NCBI RefSeq assembly: GCF_016056375.1
Contig: NZ_JAEDAE010000006.1
Coordinates: 186,001 to 250,000 of the forward strand
Length of the DNA stretch: 64,000 nucleotides
Direction of reading: 5' to 3'
Source of the DNA: Hymenobacter negativus
Lineage (GTDB): Bacteria; Bacteroidota; Bacteroidia; Cytophagales; Hymenobacteraceae
A model generated the notes under the pieces. The model had not been told where the DNA came from and made no database searches. It worked only from the letters and a program-made list of their open reading frames with translations. Made by a program: the position numbers and the translations under genes. Of the stretch, positions 50,544 through 60,958 are shown piece after piece. How positions within the stretch are numbered: the stretch's first letter is position 1; each line of letters begins with the position of its first letter.

Positions 50544-53500
50544 TTATTCCACAATCAGCTTTTTCACCACCATTCCCATTTCCGTTGTCAGGCGCAGGGA
50601 GTAGATTCCGGGCGCCACGTTGGGCAGCGGCAAAACCTGAGCAGCCAAGCCGGCGGGCAGCACCCGCTGTTGCATCGTCCGGCCCAGAGCATCAACCAAC
50701 GCGGCCGTTACCGGCTGGTGGCTCAGGCTGAGCGGCAGCTCGATGGCTACCTGATTTTTTGCCGGGTTGGGATACAACGCCACTTGCTGCGCCAGAGCCG
50801 CTGAGGCAACAGCCAGCGCCGACCGGGCCGCGAACACCAGCTCGAAGCGCGTGGTGTTGAGCGCGGCGGCATTAGTCACGGTGAATTGATAAATGGGTTG
50901 CTGCGTGAGGTCGGTGAGGGTGCCGAGCTGCACGTCGCGCAGGTACACGGCGGCGGTGCTCAGGTTCAGCAGCTGGGTGGCGGTGAGGGTGTAGGTGCCG
51001 GCCTGCGGCACGCCCACGGCCAGCGGCACCACGCGCTGAGCGGTGCCCAGAATGGGCTGTCCGTCGATGCTGAGGTTGTGGCCGGCCAGGCCAGTGGAGA
51101 GGTTGAGGCCGGAAGGGTTAGACAGCTTTCCAGCATCGTAAGCGGCATCGAAGCCGCTGGTGGCGCCGTTTTCGAAATACACGGTGGCCTCATCCACCAG
51201 CGGGCGGCCGACGCCTTGCAATGTGAGCTGCGCCAGAGGCCGAGTTTCGGCCGTGGCGCGCTGGAAGGTGGTGGCGCTGGGCGCAGTCAGGCGCTGGCCG
51301 TTGCGGAAGGTGAGGCTGGCCGACGACTGGCCGGCCGCCACGCGGGCAAAAAACGCCTGCCCCACCGGCAGCACCGGGTTGCCGATGTTATTGACGTAGC
51401 TGCGGTACTGCCCCGCGTACTGCGCGCTGCTACCAAACACGTAGATGGCATCTTCCAGGCCCGGGCGGTCGGCGGGTGCCACCCGCGAGTAGTCGAGCGG
51501 GGCCGGGTACGGGTTGCCCAGCAGCTGCCAGCCGCCGTCGGGGTAGCTGGTGCGGTTGCTGGGCAGGGCCAACTGCTGGTCGCCGCTGGTGAGCGTACCC
51601 TGGAAATCGACCGGTTCGCCGGCCCCAATATTCACGGTGTAGCCCCGGCCCACGGCCAGCGCATCGGTCAGCGCGGCCGGCGAGAACCAGCCTTTATCGA
51701 AGCTGCTCATGGTATTGGTGAGGGCCAGGCGGCTGTCGTCGTAGCCGAACACGGTTGGGAACGGCCGCACGCTGCCGGGCGCGGCGGCCGAGTTGTAAGC
51801 CGGGTTCACTACCGGCACAAAGCTGCCACCGCTGGCCGTGGTGGCCAGGTCGGCCACGGTGGTGTTGCTCACCGGCGCGGAATACTGGCGGTAGCCCAGC
51901 CCGGCATTGCCGCTCGGGTCGATGGCGCGCTGCACCGTGGCAGTGCCCAGCACCGCGCCGCCGCTGTTCACCACCAGCCCGTCGGTGGCCACGCCATTGC
52001 TCACGCTGGAAATCAGCGTCAGGGCCTGGCCGTTGGTGGTGAGGTTGCCTTGCAGCGTGAGCACGCCTCGAAAGCGGGCAGCGCTGCCCAGCGCGGCCCC
52101 GGCCGGCCCCACGCTTAGGTTCTGGACGGTGAGGACGCTACTGCCGCCCAGCGTCTGGCTGGCCGAGCCACTGGTGGCCAAGGTGCCGCCGGAGGCCGCA
52201 AAAGTGCCGTTGTTAATCAGGCTGCCCGTCAGGCTGAGCGTGCCGCCGCTCTGGCCGATGGTCGTTTCGGCGTTGATGGTGAGGTTGCGGGCCGTGGCCG
52301 TGCCGGTGCTCAGCAGCGGGTAGCGGCCGGTGGCGTTGGTTGGAATAAAAGCATCGGTGGTAGCCGTGGGCACGCCGCCGGTCCAGTTGGCGGCATCAAA
52401 CCAATCAGTGCTTACCGCGCCGGTCCATAGCGTGGCAAACTCGTAGGCCCCCAGGTCGGGCGCGGCGCCGCTGTAGGGAAAGCCCACGTCGATGCCAGCG
52501 TCAATCAGGTCGCTGCCGGAGGCCAGGCGCAGCGTGGCGATGACCGGCAGGCTGCCGTCGGCCTGGCGCGGCGACCGCAGCAGGGTGGTGTCCAGGCTCA
52601 CGAAGTCGCTGGGGTCCACCGTCACGGCGGGGTTCAGGAAGGTATTGTGGTCGGTAGTGTTGGCCCCGGGCGTGGCGTCGTAGTTGTTCAGGTCGCGGGT
52701 AGCGGCGTTGGTGGAGCGGGGCAGCAGGCTGATGTTGTTGCGCAGCGTGTGGTGGTAGCCGGGCACTTCGGTCTGGAAATCGGTGGCATTCCGGGCCTTG
52801 CGGTTCAGCATGTCGAAGTTCACGGCGTTGTTATAAGCCGTGTTGTTGAGCCAGGTGCTGCCCTCCAAATGGTGGTTGGAGTAGAAGCCGTTCGACTTGT
52901 TGCGCACCGACACGCAAAACCGGACGGTGTTGCTGGGCACCGGCGACGGAATGCCCGTCAGGGCCGTCGAGCCGTAGCCGCCCGCCTTGAAGCCGTTGCC
53001 ATCGCCCCGGCTCACAAAGTTCTGGGTATAGCCGTTATAAAATGCCCAGCAGTTCTCAAACGTGGTGGCGGTGTAGGCCGAAATGCAGTCGTAGCCGTCG
53101 TCGCTGTTTTGCCAGGCGCGGCACCCGCGAAACACGTTGCCGGTGTAATCAATGCGGTTGGGGTGGCAGCCAAAGCCGTCCACGTTGCCGCCGTTGGCGG
53201 TGCCGGTCGAGTTGGGCACGTTGATGTTGTCGTTGTTGCGGTAGGCATCGCAGTTCAGAATGAGGTTGTTCGGGCCCCGGGTCAGGTAGAAGCCGATGGC
53301 CTGCCCGTCGTGCATGCTCAGCCGCTCATAAATGTTGTTGCCGCCCGCGCCGCTCTGCGAGAAGCAGATGGACAGCGTGTTGGTGGTGCTGGTAACCCGG
53401 GGCACCCGCACGCCCACCACTTCCAGCCCCCGCAGGTGGATGTACGAACCCGTCACCTCAAACGCGCTGACGCGGTACGGGGCCAGCACGTTGGTGGGGT

Positions 53501-53882
53501 TGGTGACGGTATTGGTGTTGGTGACGTTGGGGTCGACGCTGGCGTAGTTAAACACCGGCCGCTCGCCCGGATACGCCCAGTAGTTGATGCGGCCGGCCGT
53601 GGCCGAGCCACTTTTGCTCAGCAGCGTAATGTAGATGTAAGAACCGCTGGCAGCCGTGGAATGCCCCGAGATGTTCGCGTTACTCATCAGGTAAGTGCCG
53701 CCGCGCACCCACACCGTGTCGCCGGCCGACACCACCGTTTGGGCCTGCTGAATGGTGAGGAAGGGTTGTTGAATGGTGCCGCTGTTGGCGTCGTTGCCGG
53801 TGGGGGCCACGTAGTATTTAGCGGAAAATGCCGGGCCACAGCTCAGGGCCAGCAGGAGGGCAAGAAAGTAATGTTTGAACAT
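50544..53882 (-). CDS. T9SS-secreted PL9-like pectate lyase
   Basis: A 1112-residue exported protein with signal peptide MFKHYFLALLLALSCGPAFS. Residues 21-490 form a right-handed parallel beta-helix with the calcium and catalytic pattern of family 9 polysaccharide lyases: Asp235 in GGNVDGFG, Asp261/Asp262/Asp265 in NSDDGYDC and Lys299 in GNGFKAGGYG. The three clustered Asp residues have the same spacing as in the structural model enzyme Pel9A, and Lys299 fits the catalytic base. The rest holds beta-sandwich and repeat regions and ends in a type A sorting domain (VALYPNPAKNQVAIELPL, APGIYSLRLT). It probably degrades pectin or a related uronate polymer at the cell surface. No transporter genes are adjacent. 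Confidence 0.85.
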   Translation of the reverse strand: MFKHYFLALLLALSCGPAFSAKYYVAPTGNDANSGTIQQPFLTIQQAQTVVSAGDTVWVRGGTYLMSNANISGHSTAASGSYIYITLLSKSGSATAGRINYWAYPGERPVFNYASVDPNVTNTNTVTNPTNVLAPYRVSAFEVTGSYIHLRGLEVVGVRVPRVTSTTNTLSICFSQSGAGGNNIYERLSMHDGQAIGFYLTRGPNNLILNCDAYRNNDNINVPNSTGTANGGNVDGFGCHPNRIDYTGNVFRGCRAWQNSDDGYDCISAYTATTFENCWAFYNGYTQNFVSRGDGNGFKAGGYGSTALTGIPSPVPSNTVRFCVSVRNKSNGFYSNHHLEGSTWLNNTAYNNAVNFDMLNRKARNATDFQTEVPGYHHTLRNNISLLPRSTNAATRDLNNYDATPGANTTDHNTFLNPAVTVDPSDFVSLDTTLLRSPRQADGSLPVIATLRLASGSDLIDAGIDVGFPYSGAAPDLGAYEFATLWTGAVSTDWFDAANWTGGVPTATTDAFIPTNATGRYPLLSTGTATARNLTINAETTIGQSGGTLSLTGSLINNGTFAASGGTLATSGSASQTLGGSSVLTVQNLSVGPAGAALGSAARFRGVLTLQGNLTTNGQALTLISSVSNGVATDGLVVNSGGAVLGTATVQRAIDPSGNAGLGYRQYSAPVSNTTVADLATTASGGSFVPVVNPAYNSAAAPGSVRPFPTVFGYDDSRLALTNTMSSFDKGWFSPAALTDALAVGRGYTVNIGAGEPVDFQGTLTSGDQQLALPSNRTSYPDGGWQLLGNPYPAPLDYSRVAPADRPGLEDAIYVFGSSAQYAGQYRSYVNNIGNPVLPVGQAFFARVAAGQSSASLTFRNGQRLTAPSATTFQRATAETRPLAQLTLQGVGRPLVDEATVYFENGATSGFDAAYDAGKLSNPSGLNLSTGLAGHNLSIDGQPILGTAQRVVPLAVGVPQAGTYTLTATQLLNLSTAAVYLRDVQLGTLTDLTQQPIYQFTVTNAAALNTTRFELVFAARSALAVASAALAQQVALYPNPAKNQVAIELPLSLSHQPVTAALVDALGRTMQQRVLPAGLAAQVLPLPNVAPGIYSLRLTTEMGMVVKKLIVE

Positions 53883-54376
53883 AGAATTGGGATGGGAAGT
53901 GATGATGGGTTGAACTTACCGGCCTCCTTTGCCCATACTCTCCTGCACTGTTCTGACTGCCCATCAATCACTTCTGCGGCAGGGCCTGCAACCGAAGCAG
54001 GCGAAGCCCAGCGTACCTTTTACCGGCTCCTTTTCCAGCTTGCCCGTGCCTTCCCGGCCGGCTCCGGCCCGGCCGGGACCACTGCCTGATGCCTGGCACC
54101 CTGCCCTCACCTGCTTCCATACTTCCCTCCTACCTCCGCCGCTTCCAGAAGCTCCGCGTAGCCGCCAGCAAGGCGAAGTACCCTACAAGCCCGCACGGCT
54201 GCTAGCCGTGCTTGAAGGCATCGCCTACAGCTCCAATTTGGCCCAGGCGCAGGTCCAAATCACTGAGACGACGACGTATAATAGTGCCTTCACGGCGCGG
54301 CGGGCGGTACTGTAGCTGTCCGTAGTCAGAATCGTCATGCTGCCTGAAGCCGAAACATGACGTTCTTATAAACCCC
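53883..54376. other. Gene-free spacer between two T9SS genes
   Basis: About 490 bases with no convincing gene. It holds the promoter region of the PL9-like gene on the left and a GC-rich palindromic patch (GGCCGG/CCGGCC) near 54056-54080. Short open frames here have no coding character. Confidence 0.5.
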
Positions 54377-54423
54377 AAACGCAAAAAAGCCCCGGCCAAT
54401 TGGTCGGGGCTTCTTTGCGTTTG
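54377..54423. terminator. Bidirectional intrinsic terminator
   Basis: Stem AAAGCCCCGGCC / GGTCGGGGCTT with AATT loop, extended by an outer AAACGCAAA / TTTGCGTTT pairing, after the 1417-residue T9SS protein gene. Confidence 0.85.
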
Positions 54424-54452
54424 AAAGAATAGCTCAGAAAGGGTAAAACAGC

Positions 54453-57400
54453 TTATTGCAGCACCACTTTGCGGGTGAGCACCTCGCCCCCGGCCTGCAC
54501 GCGTAGGGTGTAGAGGCCGGCGGCCAGGCCTGTGGTGGGCAGGGTTTGGGCGGGGGCAGCGGCTAGCGGCTGGCGCTGCACCACCTGGCCCAGGGCATTC
54601 AGCAATTCTACAGTGCCGAGGCCCAGCGGACGGGCCAGCTGCAGCGTGAGGCTGCCGGTGGCGCTTGGGTTCGGGAACACGGCCAGGGCGGTGCTGTTGG
54701 TCTGGGCGCGGGTGCCCAGCAGGGCCGTGGCCGCGATGGTGAAGCTGCCCGTGGCGTCGGCGCTGTTATAGCCGCTCACGGCCACGTAGTATCGCGTGCC
54801 CGCTACCAGGTTTGGCACCGCGATGGTCTGGGTGGTGCCAGCCCCGCCGCCCGCGCAAAACACTTCATTGAACGGCCCGGCCGAGCAACTGGCGCTGGTG
54901 AAGACGCGCAGGCCACCGGCCGCCGCACCCGCGAGAGTAATAGTGGTGCTGGTGCCGCTGGGCACGAAGGTGAACCAAACATCTTTGGGCAGTGGGCCAC
55001 CCACGCAGCTGGGCGTGTTGATGCCGGTCTGGATGCTGGTGCTGGCTCCGCTGTTGGAAGCCGCGAGGGGGCTGGCGCTCAGGGCCAGGGCGGTGCAGGG
55101 CTCGTCGTTGGCGGGCGTGGGCTGGGTGAAGGTGATGGTTTGGGTGTTATTGGCGGCGTTGCCGTCGGGCTGGCCGTTGGGCAGGCTGCCGGTTACGGTG
55201 AGGGTATTGGTGCCGCTGGGGGCCACCACGCCCGTAGTAAAGGTGAGCTGACGGGTGGCGTTGGGGGCCACGCTCAGGCCGGTGAATGTCTGGCTGACGG
55301 GCGTGCCGCCGTTCAGGGCGTAGCTCAGCGTAACGCTGGCCAGCACCGACATGCCGCCGTTGCGGATGGTGACCGTGACGGGGTTGCTGGTGGGCAGGGC
55401 CGGCGAAGTTGGCGCGTCGATGCTCAGCACGGCCACATCGTTGGCCATCGGGGCAAACTCGTATGCGCCCGGGTCGGGCGGGCTGCTGCGCAGGGCGTTG
55501 GTGAAGTCGCGGGGCACGCGGGCCAGCGTGGTGCCGGCCCCGTCGAGGGCCACGGCGGTGGGCTGGAGGTTGCCGGCCGAGGCAGCCGTGAACTGCGGAT
55601 TGGCCTGCACGCTGTTCTGGTCGTAAGCGGCGCTGTTGGCGGTGCGCCAGTCGGCCAGGGTGGCGTAGCCCACCGTGCCGAAGCGACCGGTGGAGTAGAG
55701 TGTTCCGGTGCCCACGTACAGGTCGTTGTAGTTCGAGACGATGGTGGAAGTCGTGGTCACGAAGTACAGGGCGTACTTGATGCCCGTGCCGCCGGTGCGC
55801 GTCACGCTCACGATGTTGTTGCGGAAATCGATGCCCGTGGCCAGTGTGGTCTGGTAGAAGCCGTAGGTGGTCTGCGTAGTACCCACGGCCGCCTGGTTGT
55901 CCAGCGAAACCGTGTTGTGGTAGTAGCGAGCGTAGTCCGAACTGGCGTTATAGAAGCCGTACTCCGTGCCCGCGCCGTTGAAGTTGTAGACGAGGTTGTT
56001 TACCACGTCGTTTTCGGTACCCGTGGTGCCGTCGCTGGACGTGAGGTAAATGCCATAGCTGGTGCCGGTATCGGCCGTATTGCCCGTGAAGCTGTCGTGC
56101 AGGCGGTTGCGCTCCACAGCCGTGCCCACCACGCCCACTAGGTACGCGCCGTAGTAGGAGCTCACATCGGAGCGGGTGGTGCGGTGAACGTTATTGGCCA
56201 GCAGGCGGGCGCCAGCGTGGCTTTCCACATCGAGGCCGTAGGTGTAGAAGTCCCGGATTTCGTTGTTGGTGATGCGCAGGCCGGTGTTGCGAGCTGTCGT
56301 GCTGGCGCCGGTCACAATCACGCCATAGTAGCCGCCGCTAATGGTGTTATTCTCGATGCGCAGGTTGTTGGCATTGCCCGCCGAGCTGGCCGAGGTCAGT
56401 GTGCCGCTGGCTGCGATGCCGGCGTTGGCCGTGCTGGACGTGGCCGTGCCTGAGGCCATCACCACGGAGTTACTCACGCGGTTGTTGTTGGCCTGCGCCA
56501 CCAAGTGCACGCCAATGCCGTAGGTGGTGCCGCCCGACACGTCGATGGTCAGGTTGTTCAGCGTCACGTAGTCGGTGCCGTTCAGCAACACGGCCGCCGG
56601 CTGGGCGCTGGTGGCGGTGTAGCTCAGGGTTTGCTTGCTGCTGCCCCCGTCCACCACGATGGTGTCGGTGGCGCTTACGCCCGTCACGGCATTCAGGGCA
56701 AACTGTTCGTTGTATGGGCCATTTAGCACGTTGATGCGTACCGAACCCGTGATGCCGGCATTCAGCGCCAGCGCCGCATCGGTGAAGCTGGTGAAGTTGG
56801 TGCCGCCCGTGGGCAGGTTTTTGTTGATGGTGAACGTGCCGGCAATGGCCGTGTACAGCGTCACCGACTGGCTGTTGTTGCCGGGGTTGCTATCCGTCTG
56901 GCCGTTGGGCAGGCTGGCCGTCACGGCCAGGGCATTGGCACCTACTACTAGCGTGCCTTGGGTAGTAAAGCTCAGCGCCGTGGTCGCGCCCGAGGCCAGC
57001 GGGGTGGCCAGCGTGAAGGTTTGGCCCACGGCCGCCGCGCCGTTCAGCACGTACTCCAGCCGCACGGAAGTCAGCGGGTCCACACCGTTGTTGCGGATGG
57101 TAACCGTGACGGTGCGCGCGCCGGCCGTAACGGGCGCGGTGGGCGCGTCGATGCTCACCAGGGCCACATCGGCCGCCGGGGGCGTGAACTCAAATGCTCC
57201 CAAGTCGGGCGCGGTGGTGCTGCGCAGCGCCGTTGTAAAATCAGCCGGAACGCGGGTGAGCGGCGTGGCCGCGCCGTTGGGGGCGGCGGCTGTCGGACGC
57301 AGGTTGCCGGTAGTGGCGGCCACAAACTGCGGATTGGCCTGCACGCTGTTCTGGTCGTAGACGCCGCTGTTGGCGGTGCGCCAGTTGGCCAGCGTAACGT

Positions 57401-58706
57401 AGTCGATGCTGCTGAAACGGCCCGTAAAGTAAGTCGCGCCGGTGCCCACGTACAGGTCATTGTAGTTCGAAGTGATGGCCGAAGTGCCAGTGATGAAGTC
57501 CAGCGCGTATTTGAGGCCCGTGCCGCCGGTACGCGTCACACTCACGATGTTGTTGCGAAAATCGATGCCTATTGCCTGCGTGGTCTGGTAGAAGCCGTAG
57601 GTGTTTTGTGTGGCGCCCGTGGCCGCCTGGTTGTCCAGCGAAATCGTGTTGTAGTAGTAGCGGGCGTAGTCCGAACCGCTGTTGTAAATGCCGTACTCCG
57701 TGCCCGACCCGTTGAAATTGTAGATGAGGTTGTTTACCGCGTCGTTCTCATTGCCGGCCGTGGCGTCGTTGGTCGTGTAGTATAGGCCATAGGCGGCGGC
57801 GGTGCTGGCCGTGCTGCCCGTGAACGGGTCGTGAATGCGGTTGCGCTCCACGGCCGTGCTCACGTCGCCGGTCAGGTACACGCCATAAAACGTGCTCAGC
57901 GACACGGTGCGGGTGGTGCGGTGGATGTTGTTGCCGGTCAGTCGCGCGCCACTCGAGTTTTCTACATCCAGCCCGTAGAGGTAGAAATCGCGGATTTCGT
58001 TGTTGGTGATGCGGGTGCCCACGGCGCGGTTGGTGGTACTGGCCCCGGTCAGAATCACGCCGAAGTAGCCGCCGCTGAGCACGTTGTTTTCAATGCGCAG
58101 GTTGTTGGCATCGCCCACCGACGTGGCCGAGGTCAGTGTGCCGCTGGCCGCAATGGCCGCGTTGGCCGTGCTAGACGTGGCCGTGCCCGAGGCCATCACC
58201 ACGGAGTTGCTCACGCGGTTGTTGTTGGCCTGCGCCACCAAGTGCACGCCAATGCCGTAGGTGGCGCCGCCCGACACGTCGATGGTCAGGTTGTTCAGCG
58301 TCACGTAGTCGGTGCCGTTCAGCAACACGGCCGCCGGCTGGGCGCTGGTGGCGGTGTAGCTCAGGGTTTGCTTGCTGCTGCCCCCGTCCACCACGATGGT
58401 GTCGGTGGCGCTTACGCCCGTCACGGCATTCAGGGCAAACTGTTCGTTGTATGGGCCATTTAGCACGTTGATGCGTACCGAGGCCGAAATGCCGGAGGTG
58501 TTCAGCGCTGTGGCAGCGTCCGTGAAGCTGGCGAAGTTAGTGCCCGCCGTGGGCAAGTTTTTATTGATGGTGTAGGTACCGGCCAGCTGTGCAAAAGCCG
58601 CGGGACCAGTCAGCAGCAATAGCAGCGCCGCCAGCCCACTGACCAGCCGCCGTCGGCGGCCCTGAGCAATCTGGGCCAAGTCCGGCAATAGAGTATTTGT
58701 GTTCAT
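54453..58706 (-). CDS. Giant T9SS-secreted beta-helix protein with internal duplication
   Basis: A 1417-residue exported protein. It starts MNTNTLLPDLAQIAQGRRRR and has a hydrophobic signal up to about residue 39 (TGPAAFA before QLAGTY). Two copies of a roughly 579-residue module follow (about 42-620 and 621-1199), each with GTYTINKNLP-type start, a right-handed beta-helix (NNRVSNSVVMASG, ITNNEIRDF, ARLTGNNIHRTTR) and a CARDB-like sandwich (DVALVSIDAPTAPV; TVTIRNNGVDPL). Residues 1200-1340 form another sandwich domain, and the end is a type A sorting domain (AVFPNPSATGSLTLQL, AAGLYTLRVQAGG). Probably a surface adhesin or glycan-binding protein; the catalytic residues of lyases are not evident. 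The start at 58706 is chosen for the signal peptide. Confidence 0.87.
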   Translation of the reverse strand: MNTNTLLPDLAQIAQGRRRRLVSGLAALLLLLTGPAAFAQLAGTYTINKNLPTAGTNFASFTDAATALNTSGISASVRINVLNGPYNEQFALNAVTGVSATDTIVVDGGSSKQTLSYTATSAQPAAVLLNGTDYVTLNNLTIDVSGGATYGIGVHLVAQANNNRVSNSVVMASGTATSSTANAAIAASGTLTSATSVGDANNLRIENNVLSGGYFGVILTGASTTNRAVGTRITNNEIRDFYLYGLDVENSSGARLTGNNIHRTTRTVSLSTFYGVYLTGDVSTAVERNRIHDPFTGSTASTAAAYGLYYTTNDATAGNENDAVNNLIYNFNGSGTEYGIYNSGSDYARYYYNTISLDNQAATGATQNTYGFYQTTQAIGIDFRNNIVSVTRTGGTGLKYALDFITGTSAITSNYNDLYVGTGATYFTGRFSSIDYVTLANWRTANSGVYDQNSVQANPQFVAATTGNLRPTAAAPNGAATPLTRVPADFTTALRSTTAPDLGAFEFTPPAADVALVSIDAPTAPVTAGARTVTVTIRNNGVDPLTSVRLEYVLNGAAAVGQTFTLATPLASGATTALSFTTQGTLVVGANALAVTASLPNGQTDSNPGNNSQSVTLYTAIAGTFTINKNLPTGGTNFTSFTDAALALNAGITGSVRINVLNGPYNEQFALNAVTGVSATDTIVVDGGSSKQTLSYTATSAQPAAVLLNGTDYVTLNNLTIDVSGGTTYGIGVHLVAQANNNRVSNSVVMASGTATSSTANAGIAASGTLTSASSAGNANNLRIENNTISGGYYGVIVTGASTTARNTGLRITNNEIRDFYTYGLDVESHAGARLLANNVHRTTRSDVSSYYGAYLVGVVGTAVERNRLHDSFTGNTADTGTSYGIYLTSSDGTTGTENDVVNNLVYNFNGAGTEYGFYNASSDYARYYHNTVSLDNQAAVGTTQTTYGFYQTTLATGIDFRNNIVSVTRTGGTGIKYALYFVTTTSTIVSNYNDLYVGTGTLYSTGRFGTVGYATLADWRTANSAAYDQNSVQANPQFTAASAGNLQPTAVALDGAGTTLARVPRDFTNALRSSPPDPGAYEFAPMANDVAVLSIDAPTSPALPTSNPVTVTIRNGGMSVLASVTLSYALNGGTPVSQTFTGLSVAPNATRQLTFTTGVVAPSGTNTLTVTGSLPNGQPDGNAANNTQTITFTQPTPANDEPCTALALSASPLAASNSGASTSIQTGINTPSCVGGPLPKDVWFTFVPSGTSTTITLAGAAAGGLRVFTSASCSAGPFNEVFCAGGGAGTTQTIAVPNLVAGTRYYVAVSGYNSADATGSFTIAATALLGTRAQTNSTALAVFPNPSATGSLTLQLARPLGLGTVELLNALGQVVQRQPLAAAPAQTLPTTGLAAGLYTLRVQAGGEVLTRKVVLQ
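56529..56744 (-). repeat. 216-bp exact repeat inside the giant T9SS gene, copy 2
   Basis: Identical base for base to 58266-58481, at an offset of 1737 bases (579 codons). It encodes the segment from about NNLTIDVSGG back to SVRINVLNGPY. Flanking parts of the module differ at many synonymous sites, so the exact stretch stands out. Confidence 0.88.
58266..58481 (-). repeat. 216-bp exact repeat inside the giant T9SS gene, copy 1
   Basis: Identical to 56529-56744. It lies in the first beta-helix module, where the two modules are about 579 codons apart. Confidence 0.88.
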
Positions 58707-59130
58707 AAGCGAAAAGGGAAGAGTGTAAAAAGAGTTAATATGTTGATATGGAATTTTATGATTTCCACAAAACACGTTACCATAATTACAACCTTTTTAT
58801 CAAATACGTAATTATCAGCACCTTTAATTCTATTTTAATATTTTTCCGGGTTGATTGTTTGTGACTACTTTTTTCAATTTCACATTGGTCAAAAAGAAAC
58901 TTTCATGAATTTTTGATGAGTTTTCAATGAATGTGTTAATGGAAACAAAATTTGGTTGTCTCTGAAAAAGGTCCGTCTACCCGTGCCTGCCCATCGCCTC
59001 CACCTATTTTTGAGTCATCCGGGTGGCTGTATTTACCCCGCGCTACGGAGCGTACAAACCTGCCACCTCTTCGCGGCTACTCCGTAGCGTGGAGTGATTA
59101 CGCTTGCTGGTCAACAGTTAAGTCGGGCCC
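58707..59130. other. AT-rich promoter region and spacer
   Basis: More than 400 bases without a gene. The part next to the giant T9SS gene (58707-58960) is strongly AT-rich and should carry its promoter, though no clean TAnnTTTG box is seen. The rest is of normal composition. Open frames running across it are antisense shadows. Confidence 0.5.
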
Positions 59131-59177
59131 TGAAAGCAAAAAAGCCCCGACCAACTGGCCGGGGCTTCTTGTTTTCA
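59131..59177. terminator. Intrinsic terminator after the first M43 protease gene
   Basis: Stem AAGCCCCGACC / GGCCGGGGCTT with A-rich and T-rich flanks and an outer TGAAA / TTTCA pairing, 21 bases after the protease stop codon on the minus strand. Confidence 0.85.
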
Positions 59178-59197
59178 GTAGCTCGGAAAGGCTATTG

Positions 59198-60958
59198 CTA
59201 TTCTTTCACGAAGCGCTGGTGCGAGGTCTTGCTGCCGTCGCTCACGCTCAGCGTGTAGATGCCGGTGCGCAGCGAGGCCACGTTCAACTGACCGTCTACG
59301 AAGGACAGACCTTTGATTTCGCTGCCGCGCACGTCGTACACGCGCACCGTGAAGGCCTGCTCGGGGTCCATGTTCAGCGGGCGGGCAATGGTCAGCACGC
59401 TGGTGGCCGGGTTGGGGTACAGCGTGTACTGGTCGGCCAGGCCGGTGGTGCCGCTGGTGCGGGCCGTAGTGCCGTCGAGGCGGGCGCCGCCGGTGATGCT
59501 CACGGTGTAGTCCTCGGTTTCGCCGTAGCTGTAGCTGCCGCAGCTGGTGGTGGCGCTGTTGTCGCTCAGCACCACGCGCATGCGGGTGTTGCCGCTCTTG
59601 GCCGTGGTGGGCACCGTGAAGGAGCCCGTGCGGGTGGCCGCGCTGGTGCTGGCGGCGGCATTCACCACCAGTTCACCGGCATCGGTGAACACGCCGTTCT
59701 GGTTGTAGTCGATGTACACTTTCACGTACTCCGAGTAGGCCGAGCCCGTGAAGCCCGCCGAGAAGCTGATGGTCTGGGCCGAACCGGCCGCGAGGCTGGT
59801 GCTGCTGGCCGTGCCGTTGTAGTAGCCGGCATCGGCGCCCGACGTGCGGCTAATGCTGCCCAGGGCTACGTAGTCGATGTACTCATACGAAACGCTGGTG
59901 CCTTTGCTGGCGCAGTAGGTAACGGTGGGAGGAGGCGTAGTGCCGCCCGAAGGAGCCACGCCGCCCTGCGAGGTGAGCAGGCCCACGCGGGCCCCGCCGG
60001 TGGCAAACAGCGCGTTCATGCGCTGGCTCTGGCCGGTCGAGAACATGAACATGGCCGCATCGTCCACGTAGTCCATGTAGTTCATGAACATGTCGCCGTT
60101 CGGGCCGTTCGAGCACGACACGTGCGGGAACACGGGCTTGCCGTAGTTTTCCGAAGCCTGGTTGGGCGTATCGGCCACATTGTCGGTGCCGGTGCAGGCG
60201 CCGTTGTCATCGCCCCAGATGTGGTTCAGGTTCAGCCAGTGGCCTACCTCGTGGCTGGCGGTGCGGCCCAGGTTGTAGGGCGAGGTCACGGTGCCGGTGC
60301 GGCCGAAATACACGGGCGAAATCACGACGCCGTCGGTAGCGGCCGCGCCGCCGGGAAACTGGGCGTAGCCCAGGATGCCGCCGCCAATGGTGCCCACCCA
60401 CAGGTTGAGGTACTTGCTGGCGTCCCAGGCGTTGAGGCCGCCCGTGCTGGTGCTCTTGATTTTATCGGCAGTGCCCCAGCTGGTGGTGGTGCTGCTTTTG
60501 CGCTCGATGCCCGTGGTGGCGAGGCCCGCGGGGGTGCGCTTGGCCAGCACAAACTGGATGCCTACGTCGGCCACCTGGCCGGCAAAGGCGCTGGGGGTTT
60601 TGGTGTAGTCGGCGTTCAGCTTGTGGTAGTCCTCGTTCAGCACGTCAATCTGCGACTGAATCTGGGCATCGGAAATGTTCTCAGCAGTCGTGCTATACAG
60701 CACGTGCACCACCACCGGAATGGTCACCGTGACGGCAGCCGTGGCATTAGTCGCTTGGTTGCTTTTGGCAAACTGCACGGCTTGGTTGTTGATGGCGGCC
60801 ATGCGCTGGGCCAGGCCGGGGTCGGCGGCCAGCTGCTGCTGGAGCACTTCAACCGAGGCACAGGTACGGTGGGGGGCGGGTGCCTGCGCACTGGCCGAAT
60901 TAGAATTGAGCGCAAGACCCAAAAGGCTCAGCGCGGCAGCGTAAACATTTGCTTTCAT
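59198..60958 (-). CDS. M43-family zinc metalloprotease with GEVED and T9SS domains
   Basis: A 586-residue secreted metalloprotease of the pappalysin-like M43 family. The signal peptide is near residues 1-24. The zinc site [11 protein letters not shown] (His236, Glu237, His240, His246) and the Met-turn MNYMDYVDD near 292-300 are intact. About 345-490 is a GEVED-type domain ([30 protein letters not shown]). The end is a type A sorting domain ([31 protein letters not shown]). It is a paralogue of the next gene downstream in the window. It probably digests proteins outside the cell. Confidence 0.92.
   Translation of the reverse strand: MKANVYAAALSLLGLALNSNSASAQAPAPHRTCASVEVLQQQLAADPGLAQRMAAINNQAVQFAKSNQATNATAAVTVTIPVVVHVLYSTTAENISDAQIQSQIDVLNEDYHKLNADYTKTPSAFAGQVADVGIQFVLAKRTPAGLATTGIERKSSTTTSWGTADKIKSTSTGGLNAWDASKYLNLWVGTIGGGILGYAQFPGGAAATDGVVISPVYFGRTGTVTSPYNLGRTASHEVGHWLNLNHIWGDDNGACTGTDNVADTPNQASENYGKPVFPHVSCSNGPNGDMFMNYMDYVDDAAMFMFSTGQSQRMNALFATGGARVGLLTSQGGVAPSGGTTPPPTVTYCASKGTSVSYEYIDYVALGSISRTSGADAGYYNGTASSTSLAAGSAQTISFSAGFTGSAYSEYVKVYIDYNQNGVFTDAGELVVNAAASTSAATRTGSFTVPTTAKSGNTRMRVVLSDNSATTSCGSYSYGETEDYTVSITGGARLDGTTARTSGTTGLADQYTLYPNPATSVLTIARPLNMDPEQAFTVRVYDVRGSEIKGLSFVDGQLNVASLRTGIYTLSVSDGSKTSHQRFVKE

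Noticed and set aside
50886..52118. Long open frame antisense to the PL9-like gene
   Set aside because: Shadow of a high-GC gene with no domain or start signal.
53929..54315. Open frame in the spacer between T9SS genes
   Set aside because: Pro/Ser/Arg-rich, no homology, crosses palindromic sequence.
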